64,000 nt of DNA from Puia dinghuensis (GTDB lineage: Bacteria; Bacteroidota; Bacteroidia; Chitinophagales; Chitinophagaceae), in assembly GCF_014642875.1 (NCBI RefSeq), contig NZ_BMJC01000004.1, positions 1-64,000 of the forward strand, read 5' to 3'. Below are positions 18,529-27,931 of the stretch, piece by piece (positions within the stretch are counted from its first letter, which is position 1; each line of letters begins with the position of its first letter). The position numbers and the translations under genes were made by a program. Under the pieces are notes generated by a model. That model had not been told where the DNA came from. It saw only the letters and a list, made by a program, of their open reading frames with translations, and ran no database searches.

Positions 18529-19550
18529 GGTTGAAGGCCTTGTCGAAAATCAGTTTCCACGGCTTTATCTTTTTTCAGCGTACGGAATAAGCGCTCTACC
18601 AGCTTAAAGTCGTAGGGGGTCAGCATCTTCGGATGCGAAATAAATTGATAATACGATATGCGCCTCATCGCTTTGCGGAATTTTCTCAACCGGTAGGGGT
18701 TCAGCCGCTCGAAGGAAGCGGGAAGCCTCACCAGTCCGTTCGGGGCCAGGGCATCGCCCTCTTTGCTGATGGTGGAGCTTACGGTGGTGCCTGGCAGGGG
18801 GGTGATCTTCCCCATGCGATGGAGCAAGCCGCTGAACTTAAAGTCCAGCCACCGCTGGCGGCGGGTCATGGGTAGGCAGGAGATGGTCCACTCCCTGAAT
18901 GGTCCCTGTTCGTCTTCTCTACAGACATCCTTGTCAAAGCGATAGACGGGTATCGCAGGGACGTGGCGAAAGTCGAAGGAATGCGCATCCGAGTAAAGGT
19001 ATTTGCCCGGGATAACGCTCCATTCGTGGACGATGCCATGCCGGAGGAAGAGGGGCCTGAAATCCTCGAAGGGCTGGATAGACCAGCCACCGGCCCTGTA
19101 GGCATCCAGCCTGTAATCCGGCAGAACGCTCGCGGCCAGCCGCCCGAGGGTTTGCACGGAATGGTCGAACAGCCGCTGGCGCTGCTCTGCAGAAATGGAA
19201 GACAATGCGTAATAACGGGTATCCTTCAGCGACCACTCGTTCGATTCGGGGAGATAGACGGCATCCAGCCAGTGCGGGTGGAGATGCGGAAAAATGTAAT
19301 GGCCCTGCCGGACCATGGTCTTCAGCTGGTCGCGTATCGCTTCCAGGTCGGCGGCGGCGGCGGGATGTCGAGCCGCTACTTCCTCCAGCCGAAGCAGGTA
19401 GGTGGTATCGACAAAGAAGATGGCTTTGAATCCAAAACGGCCGAAGAGCCCGAGCAGCTTGTCGGTAGGTGACAGGATACAGTGAGCAGGGGTCCCGCTG
19501 CGTTCGCCAAGGAAAAGCTCATAGTCGAAGGTGAACAGGACCAGCTTCAT
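18525..19550 (-). CDS. Polysaccharide deacetylase-like protein
   Basis: A 341-residue protein resembling the NodB/carbohydrate esterase 4 fold: FTFDYELFLG near the start (a TFD-like metal motif), HYIFPHLHPHW, which supplies two or three histidines, AYRAGGW (an RxGGW-type motif) and a C-terminal ISHPKMLTPYD block. The order of motifs agrees with the family, but the protein lacks a signal peptide, so it may deacetylate a cytoplasmic, lipid-linked or nucleotide-linked N-acetyl sugar. It overlaps neighbouring genes by 4 bp on both sides. The active-site assignment is from reading only. Confidence 0.68.
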   Translation of the reverse strand: MKLVLFTFDYELFLGERSGTPAHCILSPTDKLLGLFGRFGFKAIFFVDTTYLLRLEEVAARHPAAAADLEAIRDQLKTMVRQGHYIFPHLHPHWLDAVYLPESNEWSLKDTRYYALSSISAEQRQRLFDHSVQTLGRLAASVLPDYRLDAYRAGGWSIQPFEDFRPLFLRHGIVHEWSVIPGKYLYSDAHSFDFRHVPAIPVYRFDKDVCREDEQGPFREWTISCLPMTRRQRWLDFKFSGLLHRMGKITPLPGTTVSSTISKEGDALAPNGLVRLPASFERLNPYRLRKFRKAMRRISYYQFISHPKMLTPYDFKLVERLFRTLKKDKAVETDFRQGLQP

Positions 19551-20503
19551 ACCGCGCCTCCCTTATTTTGCAGCAGGCCTGCCGCCTGCCTGTCCTGCCG
19601 CCTTGTGCGGGCGATGCGGGGTAACAAGACTGTTACGACAAGCAGCGAACGAAAATATAAATAGAACAGCCGCAGCTGTCCCCGCAGCAAATGATCGAAC
19701 ATGCTGCTAAGGGTGGCGATGAAAATGCTGTAATAGGCGCGGAAGCTGTTCCCTGAAGGGTCCTTCAGGCGGAGGATCTTGACGGAAACCAGTTGCGATT
19801 TGAGGATCGAGCTCCGTTGTTCGGTCTCATTCGTATGGGAATGCCGGTGGTAAAAGATCGCATCCCGGGTGACCAGTACGATCTTCCCGCCTGCCGCGTG
19901 TATTCGCTGGCAAAGCTCTTCGTCCTCATAGTACATATGAAAAAGGGGGTCGAAGAAATATGCATAGGGATAATTCCCGTTGCGCAGGCTAAAGGCGAAG
20001 CAGGCGCCGGAGATACGCTGCAATGGATAGTGGTCCGCCGTATGGCCATGCAGCAGGCCGGTGAAGAAGGCCGGGGCCTGGCTGAGATAATATTTGATAA
20101 AGAAGTCTTCTACTTCGTCATCCGTATACGTCTTCAGCAGGGGGGCGGTGATGACGATGCTTTTATCTTCCCGGAAAGGAACAAGCAGGCCCCTTATCAG
20201 CCCGTCGGAGAGATACCCGTCCTGGTTGACCACCAGGATATAGTCGAAGCCGGCTTTTTTGCATCGTTCGAATCCGGCATTACAGGCCTTTCCATAGCCG
20301 ATGCCCGGTCGTTCGCGGATGATCTCGACGGGGACGGAACCTTTCCGGGCAATCTCCAGCGGGGGGCCCTCCGGGCTGTTATCCACGATGAAGAGCGTGA
20401 CGTGGAGGCCGGCGGCAGCCTTTTCGACACTTGCTATCAGCCTGTCAAGATATTCATGTCCATTATAGAAGGGTACGACAATGCCTATTTTTTCGTGATC
20501 CAT
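19547..20503 (-). CDS. Family 2 glycosyltransferase (rhamnosyltransferase-like)
   Basis: A 318-residue protein with IGIVVPFYNGHEYLDRLIASV, FIVDNSPEG, YGKACNAGFERC and the metal-binding region VNQDGYLS, followed by FDPLFHMYYEDEELCQRIHAAGG, the acceptor-base region of family 2 enzymes related to rhamnosyltransferases. The C-terminus has a hydrophobic stretch and a very basic tail. It is predicted to add one sugar on the cytoplasmic face of the inner membrane. The rhamnose label reflects family naming; no dTDP-rhamnose genes are present in this window. Confidence 0.86.
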   Translation of the reverse strand: MDHEKIGIVVPFYNGHEYLDRLIASVEKAAAGLHVTLFIVDNSPEGPPLEIARKGSVPVEIIRERPGIGYGKACNAGFERCKKAGFDYILVVNQDGYLSDGLIRGLLVPFREDKSIVITAPLLKTYTDDEVEDFFIKYYLSQAPAFFTGLLHGHTADHYPLQRISGACFAFSLRNGNYPYAYFFDPLFHMYYEDEELCQRIHAAGGKIVLVTRDAIFYHRHSHTNETEQRSSILKSQLVSVKILRLKDPSGNSFRAYYSIFIATLSSMFDHLLRGQLRLFYLYFRSLLVVTVLLPRIARTRRQDRQAAGLLQNKGGAV

Positions 20504-20527
20504 TTTCTTTTATTGTGCCGGATCGGC

Positions 20528-21502
20528 TCATTGTGTGAACAGGTCTTTGAGGGAAACATCATTGATCCTCAGCAGCCACCATTTGAGCAGGCGCCCCTTC
20601 CGGGCAGGCCAGGACATCGATCGGAGATAATCGTGCCTCCGCTGCCGGTAGTCTCTTTCGATCGTCTGGTCTACAGGCCAGGCGAAGCTGCAGTGCAGCT
20701 GCAATCGCTTCATAAATTGATATGCGGAAAGATACCGGGTAAAATATGCTGCTTTGCTCAGTTCGGGGAAATGCTCTTCGCCATAAACGATGCTGTCTTC
20801 GAAGGGGTCTTTTTCTCCAGCCAGGCCTACTTGCTGGGCGGCATGGATCCGGTAGCGGATCAGCGGCTCGTCGAGATAGCCCATGCTTCCAGCGGCCATC
20901 AGCCTGAAACCGATGTAGCCATCATGCCAGAGCCGGCGGTGCAATTGCAGCCGGAAGGGAAGGATGCGGGGAAGGGCGGTGCGTTTTATCGCCATGGTCG
21001 CCCCGGTGATAATATTGCCAAGAAGAATGCTCCAATAGAACAATCGTTCTTTATCGAAATTCTTGCGCAGGCCGGCGGAAAAAAAGGTGTTGTCCAGCAG
21101 CGTGCCCGGCATAGGCACACCCTTCTCGTCGATGAGCCGGGCGTTTGTAAACACCGCCTCGCAACTTTTCTCCGTCTCCAGGTAGTGTACCAGCCGTTGG
21201 ATCTTCTCCTTCTCCCAGATATCGTCCTGGTCGGAAAGGAAGATCACCTCTTTGGTACAAAGCCCTATCGCTTTTTCGAAGTTGGCGGGTGCGCGTAAGG
21301 TATGGCTATTCCGGTGTATCTGCCAATCGATGCCGGGGTGGGCGGCAGCATATTCATGAACGATCGTCAGCGTCGCATCGGTAGAACCGTCGTCACAGAC
21401 AACGATCTCGCCCGGAAGGATGGTCTGTTCCAAAAAGGAATCCAATTGCTGCCGGAGATATCTTTCGCCATTATAGGTGCAAAGCGCAATGCTGACGGTC
21501 AT
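20528..21502 (-). CDS. Family 2 glycosyltransferase
   Basis: This 324-residue GT-A protein begins SIALCTYNGERYLRQQLDSFL and carries IVVCDDGSTDATLTIV and the acidic motif FLSDQDDIWEKEKI, which is highly characteristic of one large capsule-locus family 2 group. The later GYIGFRLMAAGSMGYLDEPLIRYRIH segment is also conserved in that group. The first domain is complete and the length is normal. It lies 28 bp after the methyltransferase gene and 24 bp before the next family 2 gene. Its substrates are unknown. Confidence 0.9.
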   Translation of the reverse strand: MTVSIALCTYNGERYLRQQLDSFLEQTILPGEIVVCDDGSTDATLTIVHEYAAAHPGIDWQIHRNSHTLRAPANFEKAIGLCTKEVIFLSDQDDIWEKEKIQRLVHYLETEKSCEAVFTNARLIDEKGVPMPGTLLDNTFFSAGLRKNFDKERLFYWSILLGNIITGATMAIKRTALPRILPFRLQLHRRLWHDGYIGFRLMAAGSMGYLDEPLIRYRIHAAQQVGLAGEKDPFEDSIVYGEEHFPELSKAAYFTRYLSAYQFMKRLQLHCSFAWPVDQTIERDYRQRRHDYLRSMSWPARKGRLLKWWLLRINDVSLKDLFTQ

Positions 21503-21530
21503 GGAAATTATCGTTTCCGGACAAGATCAA

Positions 21531-22226
21531 TTATTTTTTCCGGGCAAAAACGTGGATGCCATAGTTGAGCAGCTCGGAAGACTCCTGGTCCTTTTTGCTG
21601 AGACGTTGCAGTACCCACAGGCTGCCTTTTAGCCAGACCTTGTCAAGCAGGGTCAGCTTTGTACCGGCATACCGGCTGGCCATGGTGTTGACCCGGCGTA
21701 CTTCCTGCGCCAGGTATTCGAAATAATTGCCATTGCATTCCAGGTCGGTGATCCCGAAGCCGTAGTCCGGCAGATGCTTCTCATAGAAAAAGCGGTTGAA
21801 GCCGGTGTAAAAATGATAGGGCGCGAAATGGGTAAGGCTGCAAAAAGGGGCCGTGATGAGCAGATAGCCGCCCGGCCTTACCAGCCGGCTGAATTCCTTC
21901 AGTGCGCCGATGGGGTCGGGGATATGTTCGAACACTTCGGTGCACATGATCGCATCCACCGAATGATCAGGCAGGGGAATGGCCGTGATATCCGACTGGA
22001 TATCCAATTTGGAATTGTCCCATACGCCAGTCTGGAGTCCCACATCCCCCGTACCATCGTACTGGCCGAAGTCCTGCGCGATATATTTCAGGTGGGCGCA
22101 ATAGGGTTTGTAGGTGGATTCGCCTGCTCCTGCATCCAGCAGCGTCAGGCCTTCAGGGATCCTGGCCAGCGTAGTGCGGATCCATTCCTGGCGGACGGGT
22201 TGATTGGTCGTTCCAACGGTGAACAT
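21531..22226 (-). CDS. Class I SAM-dependent methyltransferase
   Basis: A 231-residue methyltransferase of the Methyltransf_11 type. Motif I is LLDAGAGESTYKPY, the acidic residue after beta-2 is in YIAQDFGQYDG, and MCTEVFEHIPDPIGALKEFSRLVRPGG is the usual post-motif block. It probably methylates a sugar hydroxyl or terminal residue of the polysaccharide; chain-capping methylation is a known way to stop growth in ABC-exported polymers, but nothing here proves that. It starts 5 bp after the end of the glycosyltransferase gene. Confidence 0.82.
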   Translation of the reverse strand: MFTVGTTNQPVRQEWIRTTLARIPEGLTLLDAGAGESTYKPYCAHLKYIAQDFGQYDGTGDVGLQTGVWDNSKLDIQSDITAIPLPDHSVDAIMCTEVFEHIPDPIGALKEFSRLVRPGGYLLITAPFCSLTHFAPYHFYTGFNRFFYEKHLPDYGFGITDLECNGNYFEYLAQEVRRVNTMASRYAGTKLTLLDKVWLKGSLWVLQRLSKKDQESSELLNYGIHVFARKK

Positions 22227-22231
22227 AGCCC

Positions 22232-23332
22232 TTACTTTATTGATCTTTCGAGATGTTGTTTGAGCTTTTCAAAATGATATTCATACTGCAGGGTCTGCCG
22301 GTAGAAGGCGGGTATGTTCCTGCGGCAGGTTTCCATCTCCGCGATCGCCCGGCGGGCGATGGTATCGAAATCGGTCTCGCCATCCCAGAAAACGCCGACG
22401 CCCTGGTCTTCGAAGTGCTTTAGATTGTCCGCGCTGCCGACGATGAGCGGCAGCTGGTTCTTCAGATAGGTGCCGATCTTACCACCGGTGAAGCCGTTGT
22501 TGGTCTCATGCACGGAATTCCGGTCGTACAGGGCCAGCCCGATATCGGCGGAGCTTACAGCGTAATTCATCATGGCGGACGGGACAGGGGTCGTCGAGAA
22601 TTTTATAAACGGATGGAGTCCTTCGCCCATGAGGCCGGTAGTCCGGGTCTGAAACACCAGATGGTAGTCTCTTTCGCCATAGGTCTTCGTCTCTTCGTAG
22701 ATCTTTTTGGCGAGATTCCAGTTGAGCGTACCGGCGAAGAGCAGTATCGGCTTGCGGTCTTCGATGTTAAAGATATCCCGGTAATAGTGGCTTTTCAGCC
22801 GGACGGCGTCGCCGGCGGGGGCGTTGGGGATCACGATATAGTCGTGCGCATAATCTATCTTATGCAGCTGCTGCTGCACCAGGTAACGTTCTTCCCCGAG
22901 GGCGATAGTAGCCGCCGCGTAGCGGTTCGCCTTATAATTCCGGGTCTCCAGCTTCTTCCGGTCTTTCGCCGGGCTGTTGGCGAGCATATGTTCCACCAGC
23001 TCGTCGGCAAGATAATAATAAGGGATCTTGCGGAGGCGGGAGGTGCGGTAAGCCAGCCAGATGCCGGTGATGGGAGTCGCGATGATGGCGTCGTACCGGC
23101 GATCGGCTGAGTAGAGCAATTTGGACCAGTATTCGGCCTTCTGAAACCCGGAGACAGGAAAGGGCAGTATCCTGATCTCCTTATTTTCGAAAAAGGGCTG
23201 GTTATTGTACGGGTTGTTCACCATATACAGGTCGACGGCATACCCGTTGGCGGCCAGCTGGCTGGCTAACTCGATAAAGCAATGCTGGGCGTCGATGTAG
23301 GTACGGTCGAACAGGAGGGCAATTCGTCTCAT
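22232..23332 (-). CDS. Glycosyltransferase, GT-B fold (divergent family 4)
   Basis: A 366-residue protein beginning RRIALLFDRTYIDAQHCFIELASQLAANGY, with YYYLADELVEHML in the first domain, the hinge YIVIPNAPAGDAV, the donor-domain start PILLFAGTLNWNLAKKI, and NGFTGGKIGTYLKNQLPLIVG in the place of the nucleotide-binding loop. The overall layout is of family 4, but the EX7E motif is replaced by GGKIGTYL, as in several capsule-locus variants. It overlaps the SGNH-like gene by 4 bp. Substrates are unknown. Confidence 0.75.
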   Translation of the reverse strand: MRRIALLFDRTYIDAQHCFIELASQLAANGYAVDLYMVNNPYNNQPFFENKEIRILPFPVSGFQKAEYWSKLLYSADRRYDAIIATPITGIWLAYRTSRLRKIPYYYLADELVEHMLANSPAKDRKKLETRNYKANRYAAATIALGEERYLVQQQLHKIDYAHDYIVIPNAPAGDAVRLKSHYYRDIFNIEDRKPILLFAGTLNWNLAKKIYEETKTYGERDYHLVFQTRTTGLMGEGLHPFIKFSTTPVPSAMMNYAVSSADIGLALYDRNSVHETNNGFTGGKIGTYLKNQLPLIVGSADNLKHFEDQGVGVFWDGETDFDTIARRAIAEMETCRRNIPAFYRQTLQYEYHFEKLKQHLERSIK

Positions 23333-24294
23333 AGTGGTCTTTGAAGGGCCAGGTTAGCGTTTACCCACCCTCTGAAATACAGGGTATAACGGAGGGCATC
23401 CTGGTCTATTAAATGGAGGCCGTCCGATGTCTGGTACCCGGAACAACCGGGCTGTGGCAGGTAATTATATTTATCCGGGGGGAATACCTGGTAGAATCCC
23501 TGCCGGATGGCATTCGACAGCGGCAATTGACAAAGGTGTTCGTCTACTGGCATTTCGAAGAAACACACCTTTACTCCCCGCTGGCGGAGCATGTCTACAA
23601 GGGTCGACAATTTGCGAAGTCTCGACTCCAGTAAATCTCCATCAGGGGTGCGGGAATACCTATCGATCTGCATGCTCACCATTTTGCCAAACAGCTCGCT
23701 ATTATTTTTTACGGGTGGGGGGTTGGAGGCAACCGGGTTATCCGCGGGCTTCGGGTCAGCCGCGGGCTTCGGGTCAGCCGCAACAGGCGCCGGCTTTTCG
23801 TGGACCAGCCTGGATTTGATGCCTGAAAGCGCGGCGCGAACGCCAACCGTAAGATAGGAGCCGGTGATAGCCAGTGGCTGATAGCCATCGCGCAGCGGCG
23901 GGAAGAATTCCCTGGTGCTGTACAGTATGGGGTTGAAGAGATTCTCCGTAAACGTCTTGTTGCCATCCTTGAGAATGACGTTGATCTCTATAAATACATT
24001 CGCCGGCAGATCTGCTTTATGGCTGAGGATGGTGAGTCCGTCAAAGATACTCTGACCGCTAAAAGCCAGACTGGTGAACCCGGGCAGGCTATCCATGAGC
24101 AGCCGGGCCGACAAAGAGGAACCTACGATGACATTGCGGTTCGAGGTTCCGGTGGCGTAAATATAGTTCTCTGCTTTGATCTGGTTGTCCTGCCATTGAT
24201 GCTGGGCCACCGGTTTGGCCGGTTTGATCACGGTCATCAGGGCCAGGTAGGCCACCATCAGTACCAGGAAACATAAGAAGGTGCGCTTTATCAT
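23329..24294 (-). CDS. SGNH-like (AlgJ/DHHW-type) membrane-anchored acetylation protein
   Basis: This 321-residue protein has an N-terminal transmembrane segment (about residues 6-23), then IVGSSLSARLL near residue 57, which resembles the nucleophile block of SGNH hydrolases, and a late SDGLHLIDQDAL resembling the DxxH block. Between them is a low-complexity proline stretch (about residues 172-192) encoded by a short tandem repeat at 23739-23790. It directly follows the MBOAT gene in the operon, matching the alginate-type AlgI/AlgJ arrangement, so a periplasmic role in sugar O-acetylation is inferred. The catalytic call is tentative. Confidence 0.65.
   Translation of the reverse strand: MIKRTFLCFLVLMVAYLALMTVIKPAKPVAQHQWQDNQIKAENYIYATGTSNRNVIVGSSLSARLLMDSLPGFTSLAFSGQSIFDGLTILSHKADLPANVFIEINVILKDGNKTFTENLFNPILYSTREFFPPLRDGYQPLAITGSYLTVGVRAALSGIKSRLVHEKPAPVAADPKPAADPKPADNPVASNPPPVKNNSELFGKMVSMQIDRYSRTPDGDLLESRLRKLSTLVDMLRQRGVKVCFFEMPVDEHLCQLPLSNAIRQGFYQVFPPDKYNYLPQPGCSGYQTSDGLHLIDQDALRYTLYFRGWVNANLALQRPL
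23737..23792. repeat. Short in-frame tandem repeat encoding a Pro-Lys/Ala-Asp linker
   Basis: The unit GCGGGCTTCGGGTCAGCC is repeated two to three times within the SGNH-like gene and encodes PKPAAD/PKPADN units in a linker. The repeat is a multiple of three, so copy-number change would lengthen or shorten the linker without a frameshift. Confidence 0.7.
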
Positions 24295-24306
24295 TCTACG
24301 GGGATG

Positions 24307-25713
24307 TCAGAATTGAAAATAGATGAAGGACCCGGTGGAACCGCTGTTGGTGACGATGAGGAAAAGCATCACTGCGTAAATGGCGTATTCCCATTTGGCC
24401 ATCCTGAGGAAAAACGATCTTGTTCTCAATAGATAGGCGACATGATAAAGTATCACCGGCAGGGAATAGAGCAGGATATAGGCGATGATATCATATCTGT
24501 CAAGGATAAAGAAGTTCTTCCGTATGCATTTCAGGTATTGCAGCACGTGGCTGAAATCCGGAAGTTTGAACAACAGCCATGCCAGGGTGACGAAGCAAAA
24601 GACCATCAGGCCTTTAAGCACCAGGAGGAATCTCCCCGGCTTTATCTTCACCTTGTCCGAGATAAAGCGTTCGGTCGCCAGGGCGGCGCCATGGAAGCCG
24701 CCCCATACGGCATAGCTGATGGCTGCCCCATGCCAGAGCCCTCCCAGGATCATCGTTATCATCAGATTGATATAGGTCCTGATCTTCCCCTTGCGGTTAC
24801 CGCCCAGCGGGAAGTACAGGTATTCCATCAGGAAGGAGGAAAGCGAGATATGCCATCTTTTCCAAAACTCCCTGAACGAGGTGGAGATATAGGGGAAATT
24901 GAAGTTCTCCTGAAACCGGTAGCCGAAGAGACCTGCCAGGCCGATCGCGATGGCCGAATACCCGGCGAAGTCGGCGAAGATCTGGCAGGAATAGCCAAAG
25001 AGCAGGGCCAGCAGCGTAGTGGTCGACATGGACTGGAAATAGGGATACTCTATCCAGTAGGTGAAATCCTTCAGGTTGTCGGCCACGACCATCTTTAGGA
25101 AATAGCCGACGAGCAGGTGTTTAAAGCTATTTTCCCAGTCAATGTCGCGCAGATTCTTTTTTCCTATCTGCGGCAGGAAATCATGTGCCTTGAGGATGGG
25201 GCCTGCAATGAGGTGAGGAAAAAAGGAGATAAAGAAAAGGGTATTCCTGGAATGGCGGACGAAGGAAGGGTCGATAACCTTCCGGTTGTCAAAATATTTC
25301 TCGGTGAAGACGTCTACGAGAAGGCTGATGCCTTCGAAGGTGAAGAAAGAGATGCCGATCGGTAATGGGATGGTGACCAGGAAGTGACCGATGGGATCGT
25401 TGGAATTGAAAAAGCTGTGGGCGAAAAGAGGGCTGTATTTGAAGAAGCAGAGTACGAGCAGATTGAGGGCGACGCCAATAACGGCCGTCGTTTTTTTCCA
25501 GGATGTCTTCCCGGAAACGATATAATAGCTCGTGACGATGTTTATGGCTGCAGAAAAGAGCAGGAGTAATACCAGGATGGGCGAATCATATGCATAAAAG
25601 ACAAGGCTGGAGATGATGAGGATCCCCACCTGGTAGCGCGAGATCCGGGGCAGATAGTATACCCCAAACGTTATCAGTAATAATATTAAGAACGGGAAGC
25701 TATTGAATAGCAT
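24307..25713 (-). CDS. MBOAT-family O-acyltransferase (AlgI-like)
   Basis: A 468-residue polytopic membrane protein with about ten to twelve helices and the MBOAT signature regions: FWKRWHISLSSFLMEYLYFPLGGNRKG and a catalytic His in MILGGLWHGAAISYAVWGG. AlgI-type proteins move acetyl groups across the inner membrane for O-acetylation of polysaccharide in the periplasm. Its partner is likely to be the SGNH-like protein encoded 12 bp downstream. The length is normal and the key histidine is present. Its natural acceptor is not deducible. Confidence 0.92.
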   Translation of the reverse strand: MLFNSFPFLILLLITFGVYYLPRISRYQVGILIISSLVFYAYDSPILVLLLLFSAAINIVTSYYIVSGKTSWKKTTAVIGVALNLLVLCFFKYSPLFAHSFFNSNDPIGHFLVTIPLPIGISFFTFEGISLLVDVFTEKYFDNRKVIDPSFVRHSRNTLFFISFFPHLIAGPILKAHDFLPQIGKKNLRDIDWENSFKHLLVGYFLKMVVADNLKDFTYWIEYPYFQSMSTTTLLALLFGYSCQIFADFAGYSAIAIGLAGLFGYRFQENFNFPYISTSFREFWKRWHISLSSFLMEYLYFPLGGNRKGKIRTYINLMITMILGGLWHGAAISYAVWGGFHGAALATERFISDKVKIKPGRFLLVLKGLMVFCFVTLAWLLFKLPDFSHVLQYLKCIRKNFFILDRYDIIAYILLYSLPVILYHVAYLLRTRSFFLRMAKWEYAIYAVMLFLIVTNSGSTGSFIYFQF

Positions 25714-25721
25714 AGTTTGGT

Positions 25722-26924
25722 TTAGGACAATGAATTATACAGCTGGGCATAGCGCTTTGCCTGCACGGCCCGATCAAATTTTTCGATGTTCTCCCTGCTG
25801 ATGGCGGCGCGGTCGAATGGGGTGTCGAGGGCGCGGGCCATTGTCTGTGCCAGTGCTTCAGCCGAGATCGCCGGGCACAGGTAACCGTTGACTCCGTCGA
25901 CGATGACGTCCTTGAGCCCGCCGATGGGAAAGCCCAACACCGGTGTGCCGCAGCACAAGGATTCCAGCATGACATTCGGCAGGTTATCTTCCAGGCTCGG
26001 TATTACACAAAGATCGGCTGCGGAGTACAAGAGGGGTAATAACAGTTCGTCATGTATCGGATCGAGAAATACCACCCGGGGGTCTTTAGAGACGGGGGCA
26101 TTATACCCTGCTGCTACCACGAGAAAGTCCTTATCCGGGGGTAGGAGCGTAACCGCTTCCTCCAGCAGATGAAAGCCTTTGTATTTATTTTGGATATTCC
26201 CGCAGACGAACAGAAAGATCTTTTTTTGCGCCGGCAGTTTGAATACCTGCCGGGAGAGTTCGTGGGAATAAGGCCTGAAGGTTCGTGTATCCAGGCCATT
26301 CTGTATACGGTGGTGAGCAAACCGGTTCATCGCCGGGTTTGCCGATGAAGCCTCAAACAACCTGCTGGATGGGGTGCAAATGGTCAGGTTTGCCGATGCT
26401 ACCGCCTCCGATTTCACCTTTCGAAACTTCTCTTCGATAGCCATCAGTTCGGCATTCGCGTTATTTTTCTGCAGGTCGAGGCTAAAATGGAATCCGCCCA
26501 GAAGGGGGTTTATATCATGAAAGGTCCAGACGATGGGCTTCGGCACCTCAAAGAAGCTGGGAAAGTCCACAAAATTGGCCACCCAGTGGAGATGGATGAT
26601 GTCGGCACCGAGCACGATCTCGTTCTCCTGCAATGAATAGTTGGAAAAAGGCATACTGTAGTATTCGTAGTCGCCCCTGCATCTTGCGATGGCCAGTTTC
26701 TCGCTGGCCACCTTATCGACCGAATGCAAGCCGGCCCGCAATGCCATTCTTTTGAAAAAGGGAACCGGTCGTTTTTCGGCAACTCTTGCCAGGGTAGACT
26801 GTTCTTTCGGGATGGCGCATAAAAATGTCGAATCCACTTTTTCTGCCAGTAAGGCTTCGTGTAAACGCATCGCCGCTCTTCCCGCACCTCCATCTTCCAA
26901 CGTTGCAATATGGACAATCTTCAT
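25722..26924 (-). CDS. Family 4 glycosyltransferase
   Basis: This 400-residue GT-B protein has KIVHIATLEDGGAGRAAMRLHEAL at the start, a DIIHLHWVANFVDFPSF block, the donor-domain start KKIFLFVCGNIQNKYKGFHLL and the EX7E motif in SLEDNLPNVMLESLCCGTPVLGF, followed by DVIVDGVNGYL. This is a textbook family 4 transferase resembling WcaC/WcaL-type capsule enzymes. It overlaps the family 2 gene upstream by 4 bp. The transferred sugar is unknown. Confidence 0.9.
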   Translation of the reverse strand: MKIVHIATLEDGGAGRAAMRLHEALLAEKVDSTFLCAIPKEQSTLARVAEKRPVPFFKRMALRAGLHSVDKVASEKLAIARCRGDYEYYSMPFSNYSLQENEIVLGADIIHLHWVANFVDFPSFFEVPKPIVWTFHDINPLLGGFHFSLDLQKNNANAELMAIEEKFRKVKSEAVASANLTICTPSSRLFEASSANPAMNRFAHHRIQNGLDTRTFRPYSHELSRQVFKLPAQKKIFLFVCGNIQNKYKGFHLLEEAVTLLPPDKDFLVVAAGYNAPVSKDPRVVFLDPIHDELLLPLLYSAADLCVIPSLEDNLPNVMLESLCCGTPVLGFPIGGLKDVIVDGVNGYLCPAISAEALAQTMARALDTPFDRAAISRENIEKFDRAVQAKRYAQLYNSLS

Positions 26925-27931
26925 TGTGTAGCGCTTTGGGGTCTTTTGGTCCGGTCTCTGAATGATCTTAGTTTGTTAACGACCGGGTTATGCATCAGTG
27001 AGGCAACCAGTTTCCTGCAAAGCGAGGTGAACAGAAAGCCGGTCGTGAATTTTGTGAGCTGTTCGGGGGTTTTGATCGTTACCTTGTCCAGAACCTCTTT
27101 TACCAGCGGGGCCTGTTCGCTTAAAATTTCCGGGGCATTGTCACGCCAATAAAGGATACATTTTACCTGTTGTTGCCGCAGGAGATGGTCTATCTTTTCA
27201 TTGTTGAACCGGCCGACCATGGCATCGAGGGTCTTGAACAAGGGGATGTATCTTTTTGCAAGCGACTTTGGACCATGAAGGCCGGTGAATCGCCTATAGA
27301 CTGCCATCGGTTCGGGCACATAGTAGATGTTGCCGTGAGCAGCGTTGTACATATGCAAGGGGAAATCCCCGATCGGCGTTGCGTGAAACCAATCAGGCAA
27401 TTCGTCCAGCGTATTTCTGAAAACGGTTGAAACAGCATGGATGAAATTCCCATCTCTTGCCAGATCTTCGATCGTAAAAGTCTGCGAAACCTTACTGACC
27501 TGATGTATCTCCAACTGTTTTCCTTCCTCGGCCTGATAGACCCCGTGAATGCAGATGGAGTAATCAGGATGGGCTTCCAGGAAATCGACCTGCCGCTGCA
27601 GCTTGTTATGGTCGGTCCAATAGTCGTCTCCCTCACACAGTGCTACATACCTGGCTCCTGAATCAAAACAGGCCTTGAACGTATTACGCGAATTGGCAAA
27701 GATGTTATTCTCAGTAGTCGACAGAAGGTTGACAACACCAGGATATCGCTTTGCATAATCGGAACATATCGCCCTGGTATTGTCCGTGGAACAATCTTCC
27801 CCGATGAATAGTTCTATTTTGAAATTTACCTTTTGCTGTAACACCCCTTCGATCGCCTGGGCAATGTATCTTTCCTGATTATAGGTGAGCATCCACACCG
27901 CCACCAGGGGAGCCTGTCCGTTATCGGTCAC
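26921..27931 (-). CDS. Family 2 glycosyltransferase
   Basis: A 336-residue GT-A enzyme. It opens LVAVWMLTYNQERYIAQAIEGVL, has FIGEDCSTDNTRAICSDYAKRYP and the acidic motif LCEGDDYWTDHNKLQRQVDFL, all standard for the capsule-type family 2 group that shares the EGDDYW signature. The C-terminal part has no transmembrane helix. The gene overlaps the FkbM gene upstream by 11 bp and the family 4 gene downstream by 4 bp, so it is tightly coupled. Substrates are unknown. Confidence 0.9.
   Translation of the reverse strand: MTDNGQAPLVAVWMLTYNQERYIAQAIEGVLQQKVNFKIELFIGEDCSTDNTRAICSDYAKRYPGVVNLLSTTENNIFANSRNTFKACFDSGARYVALCEGDDYWTDHNKLQRQVDFLEAHPDYSICIHGVYQAEEGKQLEIHQVSKVSQTFTIEDLARDGNFIHAVSTVFRNTLDELPDWFHATPIGDFPLHMYNAAHGNIYYVPEPMAVYRRFTGLHGPKSLAKRYIPLFKTLDAMVGRFNNEKIDHLLRQQQVKCILYWRDNAPEILSEQAPLVKEVLDKVTIKTPEQLTKFTTGFLFTSLCRKLVASLMHNPVVNKLRSFRDRTKRPQSATQ

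Noticed and set aside
19793-21298. Long open frame of about 500 codons on the plus strand
   Set aside because: It lies antisense to two well-supported family 2 glycosyltransferase genes (19547-20503 and 20528-21502) and encodes no recognisable domain; long antisense frames are expected at this GC content.
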